Positions 34,494-43,101 of a stretch of 64,000 nucleotides of DNA are shown here, in pieces. This DNA is from Streptomyces tateyamensis. GTDB lineage: Bacteria > Actinomycetota > Actinomycetes > Streptomycetales > Streptomycetaceae. The notes beneath the pieces are model-generated. The model did not search any database and had not been told where the DNA came from. It saw nothing but the letters and a program-made list of their open reading frames with translations. The number at the start of each line of letters is the position of its first letter. The first letter of the stretch is position 1. Where the stretch lies: contig NZ_PYBW01000038.1 of the NCBI RefSeq assembly GCF_003205575.1, positions 22,533 to 86,532 of the forward strand, written 5' to 3'. A program made the position numbers and the translations under genes.

Positions 34494-36079
34494 CGCCCGA
34501 CTCCGCGGCACCGGACAGTGACGCGGCCGGCCCCGCCACGCCGGCCGAGCCGGCCCACGCCGCCGCGCTGGCCGGCGGCGTGGCCGGCCCCGCCGCGCTG
34601 CGCCCGCTGCTGGAGACCGTGCTCACCGCGCTCGCGGCCGGCGCCGAGCGGCGGGGCGGCCCGCTGGCGGCCGGCGACCCGAAGGCACTGGCCGCCGAGG
34701 TCGGCCACGCCGTCCACGCCCCGCAGGCCTCGCTCGCCACCCTGACCGAACTGCTCGCGCACGGCGCCGCCGATCCCGCCGACCCGGCCTGCGCCGCCCA
34801 CCTGCACTGTCCGCCGCTGGCCGTGGCGGTCGCCGCCGACCTGGCCGCGGGCGCGCTCAACTCCTCGCTGGACTCCTGGGACCAGGCGCCGGCCGCCACC
34901 GTGCTGGAGACCGAGCTGCTGGCCGAACTCGCCGCGCTGGTCGGCTACCAGCCGCAGCAGGCCGCGGGGGTGCTCACCTCCGGCGGCACCGAGTCCAACC
35001 TGCTCGGCCTGCTGTTGGCCCGTGACCGGGCGCTGCGCACCCCGCATTCGCGGCCCGAGCTGGACGGCGTGGACCTGGCCCGGCGCCCGCGGATCTACGC
35101 CTCGCGCGCCGCGCACTTCTCGGTGCAGCGGGCCGCCGCCCTGCTCGGGCTCGGCGAGCGCGCGGTGGTCCCGGTCGCGGTCGACGCCGACCAGCGCCTC
35201 GACCCGGCGGCGCTGGCCGCGGCGCTGGCGGCCGGCGAGCGGGACGGCGAGACCCCGGTCGCGGTGGTGGCCACCGCCGGGACCACCGACACGGGCGCCG
35301 TGGACCCGCTGCGGCGCTGCGCGCAGCTGGCCGCCGCGCACGGCAGCTGGCTGCACGTGGACGCGGCCTACGGCGGCGGCGCCCTGCTCTCGGACCGGCT
35401 GGCCCCACTGCTGGACGGGCTGGCGCTGGCCGACTCGGTGGCCCTCGACTGGCACAAGTTCGGCTGGCAGCCGGTGGCGGCGGGGGTGTTCCTGGTCCGC
35501 GAGGCCGAGAGCTACGCCTCGCTGGCCCGCCGGGCCGCCTATCTCAACCCGCTCGACGACGAGCAGGCCGGCTACCCGAGCCTGCTGGGCCGCTCGCTGC
35601 GCACCACCCGGCGGGCCGACGCGTTCAAGCTGCTGGTCACCCTGCGCACGCTGGGGCGGGCCGGCCTGGGGGCGCTGGTGGACCGCTGCCGCGAGCTGGC
35701 GCTGGCCGCCGCCGAGCTGGTCCGGGCCCGGCCCGAACTGGAACTGCACCGCGAGCCGCTGCTGACCACCGTGCTGTTCCGGGCGCGGCCGCCCGCGGGC
35801 GCGCCCGCCGGGCGGCTCGACGCGGACCGGGCCGGCCCGGACCGGTGCGAGACGGACGGGCTGGTCTCGGACCGGTTCAACGCCGAGCTGCGCCGCCGCT
35901 TGCTGGCCGAGGGCCGCGCGGTCCTGGGGCGCACCGAACTGCCCGCTCCCGTACCGGGCGTGACGCCCGGATCGGTCCGGCTCAAGCTCACCCTGCTCAA
36001 TCCGCATACCACCGAGGCCGACCTGGCCCGCCTGTTGGACACGGTGGTCGCCACCGCCCGGGAACTGGGCCGCGCGTAA
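34490..36079 (+). CDS. ddc: L-2,4-diaminobutyrate decarboxylase (group II PLP decarboxylase)
   Basis: 529 aa. Motifs: substrate loop SSLDSWDQAPAATVLE, PLP-binding GVLTSGGTESNLLGLL, HVDAAYGGG with the ring Asp, and the Schiff-base Lys in LDWHKFGWQP near residue 325. Predicted product is 1,3-diaminopropane. The N-terminal 40 residues are Ala/Pro-rich. A variable region around residues 440-460 (AGRLDADRAGPDRCETDG) looks like a low-complexity expansion. GTG at 34490 is coupled to dat. No siderophore synthetase follows in the window. Confidence 0.88.
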   Translation: MTPDSAAPDSDAAGPATPAEPAHAAALAGGVAGPAALRPLLETVLTALAAGAERRGGPLAAGDPKALAAEVGHAVHAPQASLATLTELLAHGAADPADPACAAHLHCPPLAVAVAADLAAGALNSSLDSWDQAPAATVLETELLAELAALVGYQPQQAAGVLTSGGTESNLLGLLLARDRALRTPHSRPELDGVDLARRPRIYASRAAHFSVQRAAALLGLGERAVVPVAVDADQRLDPAALAAALAAGERDGETPVAVVATAGTTDTGAVDPLRRCAQLAAAHGSWLHVDAAYGGGALLSDRLAPLLDGLALADSVALDWHKFGWQPVAAGVFLVREAESYASLARRAAYLNPLDDEQAGYPSLLGRSLRTTRRADAFKLLVTLRTLGRAGLGALVDRCRELALAAAELVRARPELELHREPLLTTVLFRARPPAGAPAGRLDADRAGPDRCETDGLVSDRFNAELRRRLLAEGRAVLGRTELPAPVPGVTPGSVRLKLTLLNPHTTEADLARLLDTVVATARELGRA

Positions 36080-36668
36080 ACTACAGCCGCGACCTGCCGC
36101 GCCGGCCCGGGAAATGGAGGAATGCACATTCGGGTGACGCTCCGTGAGAATATTTCTGACACCTCGTCACAGTAATGTTCCGGCCAAGCGAAGCGCTGGA
36201 TCCAGCCAACTGGCCGGTGTCACTTGCGCACCTCGGGTGCACGGCGGATAACGTCGGGTAGCCGCCGCCACACCGGGAGCACACGGCTCTCTGGGACTAG
36301 CGGCGCAAGGGGGCCCCGTCATGCGCAACCGCGAAACCGCGGTGGCTGCGGCATGTCGTAGCGATCGGGCGCGGCCGGTGACGGCCCCGGCGTCCGTGGT
36401 GTCCACCCCCGTCGGCGCGCCTTCGGTCCGCGCCGTCGATGAATTCGGAACCTATTTCCGATGAACGCCCGGCACTGACCGGGCCATAGCCGTACCCGGC
36501 CCGGAGGCACATTGGTGCCGACCGCCGAAGACCGTCCTTTCCCGCATTCTTCCGCACGTGCCGCCGACCGGCCGTGCGCATTTCCCGGTGCCCGTCACCG
36601 GGCCCATTCCCCCGACTCGCTGTGAACACCCTGTCGTGCACTCAGCCATGCGACGCGGAGGCCGCGTG
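36080..36668 (+). other. Upstream region of the cyclodipeptide synthase gene
   Basis: 589 bases without a convincing gene, less GC-rich than its surroundings in places (about 36140-36200). It holds the small dyad TCGGAA-CCTAT-TTCCGA at 36445-36461, a possible regulator site for the CDPS-P450 pair. Short antisense frames here have poor codon use. Confidence 0.5.
36445..36461. promoter_or_regulatory. Small dyad before the CDPS gene
   Basis: Perfect 6-bp arms TCGGAA and TTCCGA around CCTAT, 207 bases upstream of the CDPS start. A candidate operator only. Confidence 0.3.
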
Positions 36669-37382
36669 ATGAGCCATCCACTCCTGAGCACCGAGCCGAG
36701 CCCCTACGAGGCTTTCCCGTTTTCCGACCGTTGCCGCCGGGTGTGGGACCGCGGCGACCACCTGTTGATCGGGGTGAGCCCGGGCAACAGCTACTTCAGT
36801 GTTGCCCGGATCGCCGAACTCGTCCGTTGGGGACGGGAGTTCTTCAGCGGCGTGGACCTGGTCTACGCCGACCTGCATGTCGACGCGCAGTTCGAGGCGT
36901 TCGGCCACCCGCCCGAGCACGCCCGGCGCCGGGCCGCCAAGGAGGTCAAGACGACCGCCCGGCGGATCGAGCGCGGGGTCGCCGAGGCCGGCCTGGCCGG
37001 GGTCGGGGTGCACGCGCTCTCCGACTTCCTGGCCGACCCCGAGTACCAGCGGCTGAGTGTCGAGATCGGCCGGGCGCTGGCCGAGGACCCGGAGTTCCGC
37101 GGCGCGGCAGAGGGGATGGCCCGCGGCTTCCTGGCCGGCCGGCTGGCCCCCGGGCAGTCGGCCACCGCCGAGCAGGTGGCGGCCGGGCTGCGTTACATCT
37201 GCGCCGAACTGCCGTTCTTCCTGGACACCCCGCGCCTGCTCGACGTGGCCAGCTCGATCTCCTGCTACCACGTCGAACTCCCCTTGACCCCGGTGCTGTT
37301 CGGCCGCGGCGAAGGGCTGCGCGCCGAACCCGAGCAGGGCTACGCGGTGGTGCGCCCCAGCGCCGTCGTCGCCGCCGCCTGA
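36669..37382 (+). CDS. tRNA-dependent cyclodipeptide synthase, NYH type (cyclo(Tyr-Tyr) synthase-like)
   Basis: 237 aa. The enzyme uses two aminoacyl-tRNAs to build a cyclic dipeptide. The acyl-acceptor serine is Ser37 in LIGVSPGNSYFS. Asn40, Tyr200 and His201 (SCYHVELPL) define the NYH subfamily. Catalytic Tyr176 and Glu180 lie in RYICAELPFFLDTP with the spacing of AlbC. An Arg/Lys-rich helix (ARRRAAKEVKTTARRIERG) is the tRNA-binding face. From memory it resembles mycobacterial Rv2275 along most of its length, including VYADLHVD and the end GLRAEPEQGYAVV. ATG at 36669 follows GGAGG; GTG at 36666 is the alternative. The adjacent CYP121-like gene supports cyclo(L-Tyr-L-Tyr) as product. Confidence 0.92.
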   Translation: MSHPLLSTEPSPYEAFPFSDRCRRVWDRGDHLLIGVSPGNSYFSVARIAELVRWGREFFSGVDLVYADLHVDAQFEAFGHPPEHARRRAAKEVKTTARRIERGVAEAGLAGVGVHALSDFLADPEYQRLSVEIGRALAEDPEFRGAAEGMARGFLAGRLAPGQSATAEQVAAGLRYICAELPFFLDTPRLLDVASSISCYHVELPLTPVLFGRGEGLRAEPEQGYAVVRPSAVVAAA

Positions 37383-37458
37383 CCGCCTGACCGCCTGACT
37401 GTCCGACCGTCCGAACCACCTTGCCGCCATGCAACAACTCCCAAGGAGCAGAGCACAG

Positions 37459-38655
37459 ATGACCCTCGCCGAGTTGCCGGCCTTCCCGCTCTCCCGTCGC
37501 GGCGACGTGCTGCCGCCGGAGGCCGAAGCGCTGTGCGCCGAGCAGCCGATCACCAAGGTCCGCACCATGACCGGGGACGAGGCCTGGCTGGTGAGCAACT
37601 ACGCGCTGGCCAAGCAGGTGCTGGAGGACCAGCGGTTCAGCCTCAAGGACACCGCCAAGCCGGGCGTGCCGCGCCAGTACGCGCTGACCATCCCGCCCGA
37701 GGTGGTCAACAACATGGGCAACATCAACAGCGCCGGGCTGCGCACCGCCGTGATGAAGACCCTCTCGCCGCGCGCCGACCGGGAGTTGGCCGGCTGGCTG
37801 GAGGTGCAGGCGCACCGGCTGCTGGACCGGATCGAGGCCGACGGCGGCCCGGCCGAGCTGCGCGACGCCTTCACCGAGCCGTACTCGGCCGCGCTGCACT
37901 GCCGGCTGCTCGGCCTGCCCACCGACGACTGGCGGCGGCTGATGTCCGGCATCGACGTGGCCTTCCTGACCAGCCCGCGCCCGTTCGAGGGGTCGAGCCC
38001 CAACTGGTACAAGGACCTCGGCTACATGCGGGAGAAGCTGGGCGCCGAGCCGGCGCCGACCGAGGGGCTGCTGGGCCGGTTCGCCGAGCTGCGCCGCTCG
38101 CCGGACGCCTCGGACCAGGTGAGCGACGAGCTGCTGGCTACCGTGGCGCTCTCGCTGTTCGGCGCCGGTGCGGTCTCCACCTCGGCCTTCCTGCTGCATG
38201 CCGTCATCATGCTGGCCCGGGAGCCGGAGCTGGCCGAGCGGCTGCGCGCCGAACCGGCGGTGATCGGCCGGGCGGTGGACGAGATGCTGCGGGTCAACCT
38301 GTCGATCGGCGACGCGCTGCCGCGGATCGCGCTGGCGGACGTGCGGGTGGGCGAGCAGCTGGTGCAGGCCGGCGAGCTGGTGCTGGTGCTGATCGAGGGG
38401 GCCAACCACGACCCGGCGGTGTTCCCGAACCCGGAGCGGATCGACTTCGACCGGCCGAGCAACCCGCACCTGGCCTTCGGCGCGGGCCAGCACTTCTGCC
38501 CGGCCTCGGCGCTGGGCCGCACCCACGCGGAGATCGCGCTGACCGCCCTGGTCCAGCGGCTGCCCGGGCTTCGGCTGGCGATCCCGGTCGAGCAGCTGGC
38601 CTGGCGGCCCGGGTTCATCAAGCGGCTGCCGGAGCGGCTGCCGGTGCTCTGGTAG
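37459..38655 (+). CDS. Cytochrome P450, CYP121-like (mycocyclosin synthase-like)
   Basis: 398 aa. Haem-binding AFGAGQHFCPASALGR with Cys347. Long stretches agree with M. tuberculosis CYP121 as I remember it: KVRTMTGDEAWLVSNYAL, LTIPPEVVNNMGNI (substrate-contacting loop), the I-helix LFGAGAVSTSAF and the terminal RLPERLPVLW. The I-helix lacks the usual acid-alcohol pair in both, which fits an oxidase that couples two tyrosine rings rather than inserting oxygen. Position 388 (IKRLPER), equivalent to CYP121 Arg386, is Lys. ATG at 37459 follows AAGGAG; the gene is 76 bases after the CDPS. Predicted to form the C-C biaryl bond of mycocyclosin or a close relative. No ferredoxin gene accompanies it. 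Confidence 0.92.
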   Translation: MTLAELPAFPLSRRGDVLPPEAEALCAEQPITKVRTMTGDEAWLVSNYALAKQVLEDQRFSLKDTAKPGVPRQYALTIPPEVVNNMGNINSAGLRTAVMKTLSPRADRELAGWLEVQAHRLLDRIEADGGPAELRDAFTEPYSAALHCRLLGLPTDDWRRLMSGIDVAFLTSPRPFEGSSPNWYKDLGYMREKLGAEPAPTEGLLGRFAELRRSPDASDQVSDELLATVALSLFGAGAVSTSAFLLHAVIMLAREPELAERLRAEPAVIGRAVDEMLRVNLSIGDALPRIALADVRVGEQLVQAGELVLVLIEGANHDPAVFPNPERIDFDRPSNPHLAFGAGQHFCPASALGRTHAEIALTALVQRLPGLRLAIPVEQLAWRPGFIKRLPERLPVLW

Positions 38656-38701
38656 GCGTCCGGCACGTCCGGGTCGTGGTCCCTGGCCCTGTCCCGGCCC
38701 T

Positions 38702-38800
38702 GGCACGGGCCGTGCCCTGGTCCAGGTCCTGGCACGGGCCCTGCCCTGGTCCAGGTCCAGGTCCTGGCGCGGGCCCTGCCCTAGTCCAGGCCCAGGTCCT
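38702..38800. repeat. Three-unit GC-rich tandem repeat
   Basis: Units start at 38702, 38731 and 38766 with GGCACGGGCC or a close variant and end GTCCAGGTCCT-like; lengths 29, 35 and 35. Each begins with a near-palindrome GGCACGG-CCGTGCC that could fold. It fills the convergent gap after the P450 gene and runs about 20 bases into the 3' end of the IMPase-like gene. Confidence 0.75.
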
Positions 38801-39611
38801 GGCCGTAGTCCAGGCCCAGCAGGATGTTCCGGGTCCGCTCCCACACCTGCGGGTCGGCGGCCACCAGCAGCCCGTCCTCCCCGCCGGGCGGGTCCGCCCG
38901 GTAGGGGGAGCCGTCCAGGCGGGCCGAGACCCCGCCGGTCTCGCGGACCAGCAGCGACCCGGGCGCGTGGTCCCAGGGCAGAGTGCGCCAGTACAGCAGG
39001 AACTCCAGCCCGCCGTCGGCGACCTGCGGGTACTCCATCCCGGCCGAGCGGCGGCCCTCCGTCAGCTCGCCGAACGGCGGCGTGCGGCGGTGCAGGCCGG
39101 GGAACAGGCCGGGCTTGCGCAGGTAGCGCTTGATCGAGCCGCGCCACTGCGCGGGCTGCGCGGCGGCCGGCGGGCGGGTCAGCCGCCGGCCGTCCCGCCA
39201 GGCGCCGGCGCCCAGCTCGGCCGCGTAGGAGGTGCGGGTCATCGGCTGCCAGATCCAGGCGGCCACCGCCTCGCCGTCGCGGATCAGCGAGGCCATCACG
39301 GCGAAGTCGGGCCGGCCGGCCACGAAGTTGGCGGTGCCGTCCACCGGGTCGACCAGCCAGCAGGCGGGCTCGTTGTGCAGGGCCCGGGCCAGCGCCGGGT
39401 CGGCGGCCACCGCCTCCTCGCCGACCACCGGGAGCGGCAGCAGTTCGCGCAGCCGGCGGGAGATGATCCGCTCCGCGTCCCGGTCGGCCACGGTGACCAC
39501 GTCGCCGGGGGCCTTCTCCATCACGTCACCCGCCGCGAGCGCGCGGAACCGCGGCTCGACGGCCTCGGCAGACGCCTCGGTGAGGATCTCGGCCACCTTC
39601 TCCATGAGCAC
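38781..39611 (-). CDS. Inositol monophosphatase family protein
   Basis: 276 aa metal-dependent phosphatase (IMPase/histidinol-phosphatase/FBPase superfamily). First metal ligand Glu in VVGEEAVAADP, core motif WLVDPVDGTANFVAGRP near residue 92, and the distal Asp in LPWDHAPGSLLVRETGG. The C-terminal dozen residues (LGLDYGQDLGLD) repeat themselves because the gene end lies in a tandem repeat. GTG at 39611 follows GGGAG; ATG at 39605 is possible. Substrate could be inositol-1-phosphate or histidinol phosphate; not decided. Confidence 0.85.
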   Translation of the reverse strand: MLMEKVAEILTEASAEAVEPRFRALAAGDVMEKAPGDVVTVADRDAERIISRRLRELLPLPVVGEEAVAADPALARALHNEPACWLVDPVDGTANFVAGRPDFAVMASLIRDGEAVAAWIWQPMTRTSYAAELGAGAWRDGRRLTRPPAAAQPAQWRGSIKRYLRKPGLFPGLHRRTPPFGELTEGRRSAGMEYPQVADGGLEFLLYWRTLPWDHAPGSLLVRETGGVSARLDGSPYRADPPGGEDGLLVAADPQVWERTRNILLGLDYGQDLGLD

Positions 39612-39707
39612 GCGGATGCACTCCCTTCGCTCGGCTACCACTCTCCCACGTCCACCGCGACGGGACCTGCGGCGACCTGGTCGAGTAGCGCCCGTACCCG
39701 GGGCCCC

Positions 39708-40475
39708 TCAGTGCTGGCGGCGCTGCTGGAGCAGGCCCTCGTACTCGGCGCGCACCCGGCGGTCCAGGGCCAGGCCGAACTGGGCGTCGGCGACCGTGCG
39801 GGCCAGCGGGCGGATCCGGTGCAGCTGCTCCGTCAGGTGGGCGGCCTCGCCCGGTGGGAGCGGGGAGTCCGTGTGCAGGGCGCCGAGCAGCTGATCGCGG
39901 ATCAGGGCGACGAAGACCTCGGCCACCGCGTCCGCGTGCTCCTGCGCCTTGCGGCTGGCGTCCAGCACGGCCGCCAGCGGCACGCCCTCGGCGAGCAGTG
40001 CCACGGTGGCGTCCAGCAGCCGCTTGGAGACGTGGGTGATCCCCTCGTCCGTCGCCGTGATGTAGCCCTGGGCCAGCGACTCGACGGTGTTGGCCTCGGT
40101 CAGCTGGTCGCCGAAGGCCGTCGCCAGTTCGGCCCAGTCGAGCCGGACCGGGGTCTCGTCCGACCAGGGCGAGGTGATCGCCTGCTCCAGGCCGATCAGC
40201 TCGGCCACGTCCTGGCCGCTCTCGCCGGCCCCGATCAGCTCGGCGATCCCGCCCAAGGTGTGCCCGCGTTCCAGCAGTTCGCCGATCAGCCGCAGCCGGG
40301 CCAGGTGCGCCGGGCCGTACCAGGCGATCCGGCCCTCCTTGCGCGGCGGCGGCAGCAGCTTCCGCTCGCGGTAGAAGCGCAGGGTGCGGGTGGTGATGCC
40401 GGCGGCCGCGGCGAGTTCCTCCACCCGGTACTCGCGGGCCGGCTCGTCCGGGGCTCCGTCGTCGATCTGCGCCAC
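39708..40475 (-). CDS. MerR-family transcriptional regulator
   Basis: About 255 aa. N-terminal winged helix: YRVEELAAAAGITTRTLRFYRERKLLPPPRKEGRIAW is split over it, followed by LARLRLIGELLERGHTLGGIAEL. The long helical C-terminal part (LAELIGLEQAITSPW onward) is a ligand or dimer domain larger than in metal-sensing MerR proteins, and there is no Cys pair for metal. Start uncertain: GTG 40475 is used; GTG 40514, behind a G-rich stretch, is possible. Divergent from a monooxygenase operon with a 14-bp perfect dyad between, so it very likely controls that operon. Confidence 0.85.
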   Translation of the reverse strand: MAQIDDGAPDEPAREYRVEELAAAAGITTRTLRFYRERKLLPPPRKEGRIAWYGPAHLARLRLIGELLERGHTLGGIAELIGAGESGQDVAELIGLEQAITSPWSDETPVRLDWAELATAFGDQLTEANTVESLAQGYITATDEGITHVSKRLLDATVALLAEGVPLAAVLDASRKAQEHADAVAEVFVALIRDQLLGALHTDSPLPPGEAAHLTEQLHRIRPLARTVADAQFGLALDRRVRAEYEGLLQQRRQH

Positions 40476-40554
40476 GCGGTCAGCATAGGGCGCGGCGCCC
40501 GCCAAGTTCGCCACTCCCGCCCCCTTACTAGAACCAGTGTCAACAGATACTCTA

Positions 40555-40586
40555 CCGACCATGCCAGTGATTACTGGCATGGTCGG
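40555..40586. promoter_or_regulatory. 14-bp perfect dyad between merR-type gene and monooxygenase operon
   Basis: CCGACCATGCCAGT-GATT-ACTGGCATGGTCGG. It sits in the divergent promoter region, just after a TTGACA (minus strand, about 40541-40536), and is the best operator candidate for the MerR-type regulator. Confidence 0.75.
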
Positions 40587-40651
40587 ACTCCTTTACGCTC
40601 ACCCCCGAGCCCCACCCTCCCGGCTCGCGCGCACCAGGAAGGATCCCGCGG

Positions 40652-42202
40652 ATGGCAGAGCCAACCCCCACCCCGCGCAGCACCACCCAGACCGAGGTCC
40701 CGCACCTGCGGGTGGCCGTGATCGGCTCCGGCTTCGGCGGGATCGGAGCGGGCGTGCGCCTGCGCCGGGCCGGGATCACCGACTTCGTGATCCTGGAGCG
40801 GGCCGACTCGGTCGGCGGCACCTGGCGCGACAACAGCTACCCGGGCTGCGCCTGCGACGTGCCCTCGCACCTCTACTCCTTCTCCTTCGCGCTCAACCCC
40901 GACTGGCCGCGCAGCTTCTCCGGCCACAGCGAGATCCGCGCCTACCTGGAGCGCGTCACCGACACCTACGGCCTCCGCCCCCACCTGCGGCTGAACCACC
41001 AGGTCACCGAGACGCGCTGGGAGGAGGAGCGGACCCGCTGGCGGATCACCACCAACCGCGGCGAGTTCACCGCCGACGCCGTGGTCTCCGCCACCGGCCC
41101 GCTCTCCGACCCGGCCGTCCCCGACGTCCCGGGCCTGGCCGACTTCCCCGGCAAGGTCTTCCACTCCTCGCGCTGGGACCATGACTACGACCTGGCCGGC
41201 AAGCGGGTCGCGGTGGTGGGCACCGGCGCCTCGGCGATCCAGATCATCCCCGCGATCCAGCCCAAGGTCGGCCGGCTGACGGTCTTCCAGCGCACCCCCG
41301 CCTGGGTGCTGCCGAAGGCCGACCGGCAGATCAGCGGGCTGGAGAAGGCGGTGCACCGGGCCGTCCCGGCCACCACCGCGCTGCGCCGCGCCGTCCTGTT
41401 CGCCGTCCGCGAGCTGCAGGTGGACGCCTTCGTGCGCCGTCCCGGGGCGCTGCGCCTGGTGCAGAAGGTGGCCGAGAAGCACCTGGCCCGGCAGATCGCC
41501 GACCCGGCGCTGCGGGCCAAGCTCACCCCGGACTACCGGATCGGCTGCAAGCGGATCCTGCTCAGCCAGACCTACTACCCGGCGCTCGCCGCCCCGAACG
41601 CCGAGGTGGTCACCAGCGGCCTGCGCGAGGTGCGCGGCAACGTCCTGGTGGCCGCCGACGGCACCGAGACCGAAGCCGATGTGATCATCTTCGGCACCGG
41701 TTTCCACACCACCGACCTGCCGACCGCCGAGCACGTCTACGGCGTGGGCGGACACCGGCTGTCCGACGTCTGGAAGGGCGGCATGGAGGCGCTGCGCGGC
41801 TCCACCGTGCACGGCTTCCCCAACCTGTTCTTCGTGATCGGCCCCAACACCGGCCTGGGCAACAGCTCGATGATCCTGATGATCGAGTCCCAGCTGAACT
41901 ACCTGGTCGACGCGCTCGGCACCCTGCAGTCGGTCGGCGCCACCGCGATGCAGCCCACCCAGCGCGCCCAGCGGCACTGGAACCAGCGGCTGCAGCACAA
42001 GATGGAGCGCACGGTGTGGACCACCGGCGGCTGCCGCAGCTGGTACCTGACCGAGGACGGCAAGAACACCACCCTGTGGCCCGGCTCCACCAGCGCCTTC
42101 CGCCGCGCCACCCGGCGGGTCGACCTCGCCGAGTACGACCTGATCAAGCGTCAGCCCGCCGGTGCCACCGCCGCGCCGGCCGCCGAGGAGGTCTCCGCAT
42201 GA
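40652..42202 (+). CDS. Flavin-containing Baeyer-Villiger-type monooxygenase
   Basis: 516 aa. FAD motif AVIGSGFGGIGAGVRLRRAG at residue 23 on, the BVMO fingerprint in GKVFHSSRWDHD near residue 168, NADPH motif VAVVGTGASAIQI near 188, and the ATG-type motif IIFGTGFHTTD. It resembles the MymA/EthA group. First of three coupled genes with an alpha/beta hydrolase and an SDR, an order that matches the start of the mycobacterial mymA operon. It would oxidise a ketone to an ester or lactone which the hydrolase could then open. ATG at 40652 follows AGGAAGGA. Confidence 0.92.
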   Translation: MAEPTPTPRSTTQTEVPHLRVAVIGSGFGGIGAGVRLRRAGITDFVILERADSVGGTWRDNSYPGCACDVPSHLYSFSFALNPDWPRSFSGHSEIRAYLERVTDTYGLRPHLRLNHQVTETRWEEERTRWRITTNRGEFTADAVVSATGPLSDPAVPDVPGLADFPGKVFHSSRWDHDYDLAGKRVAVVGTGASAIQIIPAIQPKVGRLTVFQRTPAWVLPKADRQISGLEKAVHRAVPATTALRRAVLFAVRELQVDAFVRRPGALRLVQKVAEKHLARQIADPALRAKLTPDYRIGCKRILLSQTYYPALAAPNAEVVTSGLREVRGNVLVAADGTETEADVIIFGTGFHTTDLPTAEHVYGVGGHRLSDVWKGGMEALRGSTVHGFPNLFFVIGPNTGLGNSSMILMIESQLNYLVDALGTLQSVGATAMQPTQRAQRHWNQRLQHKMERTVWTTGGCRSWYLTEDGKNTTLWPGSTSAFRRATRRVDLAEYDLIKRQPAGATAAPAAEEVSA

Positions 42203-43101
42203 CCGAGCCGTTCTTCCAGCGGAACCGGCTGCGCTCCAAGGACGGCACCTGGCTCAACACCAAGTGCTACCCGGGGGATCCGGGCGCGCCGAAGGTGGTG
42301 CTGGCCCACGGCTGGACCTGCAACACCGACTTCTGGCTGCCGGTGGTCGAGCGCCTGGTCCCGGAGCACTGCGTGATCACCTACGACCAGCGCGGCCACG
42401 GCCGCAGCGACGTGCCGGTCCACCGCGGGCGCTACGCCACCGCGGCGCTGGCCGACGACCTGGAGGCCGTGGTCGCCGGCCTGCTCCAGGACGGCGAGCA
42501 GGCCGTGCTGGTCGGCCACAGCATGGGCGGGATGACCATCATGGCCGCCGGCGGCCGCTCGCAGATCGCCCGGCGCACCGCCGCGGTGCTGCTGTGCAGC
42601 ACCGGGCCCGCCGACCTGGTCGCCCAGGCACGGGTGGCCCCGCCGAAGCTGCCGCAGGGCGTGCGGGACTTCCTGACCCGGCGGATCCTCAAGTCCCGGC
42701 TGCCGCTGGGGCCGATCACCCCGGCCGGCCGGGCCGTGCTCAAGTCGACGGTGATGGGCCGTCAGGCCACCCGCGAGCAGGTGCAGGCCTGCGCCGAGAT
42801 CGTGCACGCCTGCCCGACCGCGGCCCGCGCCCACTGGGGCCGGGTGCTCTGCGAACTCGACGTGCGCGCGGGCCTGACCATGCTGGAGGCGCCGGCCTCG
42901 ATCGTCGTCGGCACCGCCGACAAGCTCACCCCGCCCCCGCACGCCCACGCCATCCGCCGCGCGCTGCGCAACTGCGCCGGGCTGACCGAACTGCCCGGGG
43001 TGGGCCACATGGCGCCGCTGGAGGACCCGGACGCGGTGGCCGCCGAGATCCGACGCCTCGTCACCAGCTACCTGACCACCGAAAGGACGGAAGCGGCATG
43101 A
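42199..43101 (+). CDS. Alpha/beta hydrolase
   Basis: 300 aa. Oxyanion region VLAHGWTCNTDFW, nucleophile elbow GHSMGGMT with Ser near residue 113, likely acid in VVGTADKLTPPPHA and catalytic His in LPGVGHMAPLEDP. No signal peptide. ATG at 42199 overlaps the monooxygenase stop by four bases. Likely an esterase or lactonase acting on the monooxygenase product; this is inference from order and coupling. Confidence 0.9.
   Translation: MTEPFFQRNRLRSKDGTWLNTKCYPGDPGAPKVVLAHGWTCNTDFWLPVVERLVPEHCVITYDQRGHGRSDVPVHRGRYATAALADDLEAVVAGLLQDGEQAVLVGHSMGGMTIMAAGGRSQIARRTAAVLLCSTGPADLVAQARVAPPKLPQGVRDFLTRRILKSRLPLGPITPAGRAVLKSTVMGRQATREQVQACAEIVHACPTAARAHWGRVLCELDVRAGLTMLEAPASIVVGTADKLTPPPHAHAIRRALRNCAGLTELPGVGHMAPLEDPDAVAAEIRRLVTSYLTTERTEAA

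Noticed and set aside
36167..36691. Small minus-strand frames before the CDPS gene
   Set aside because: Mixed composition, no ribosome sites, and they lie in the promoter region of the CDPS.
38702..38800. CRISPR array
   Set aside because: Units are adjacent without spacers and no cas gene is present.
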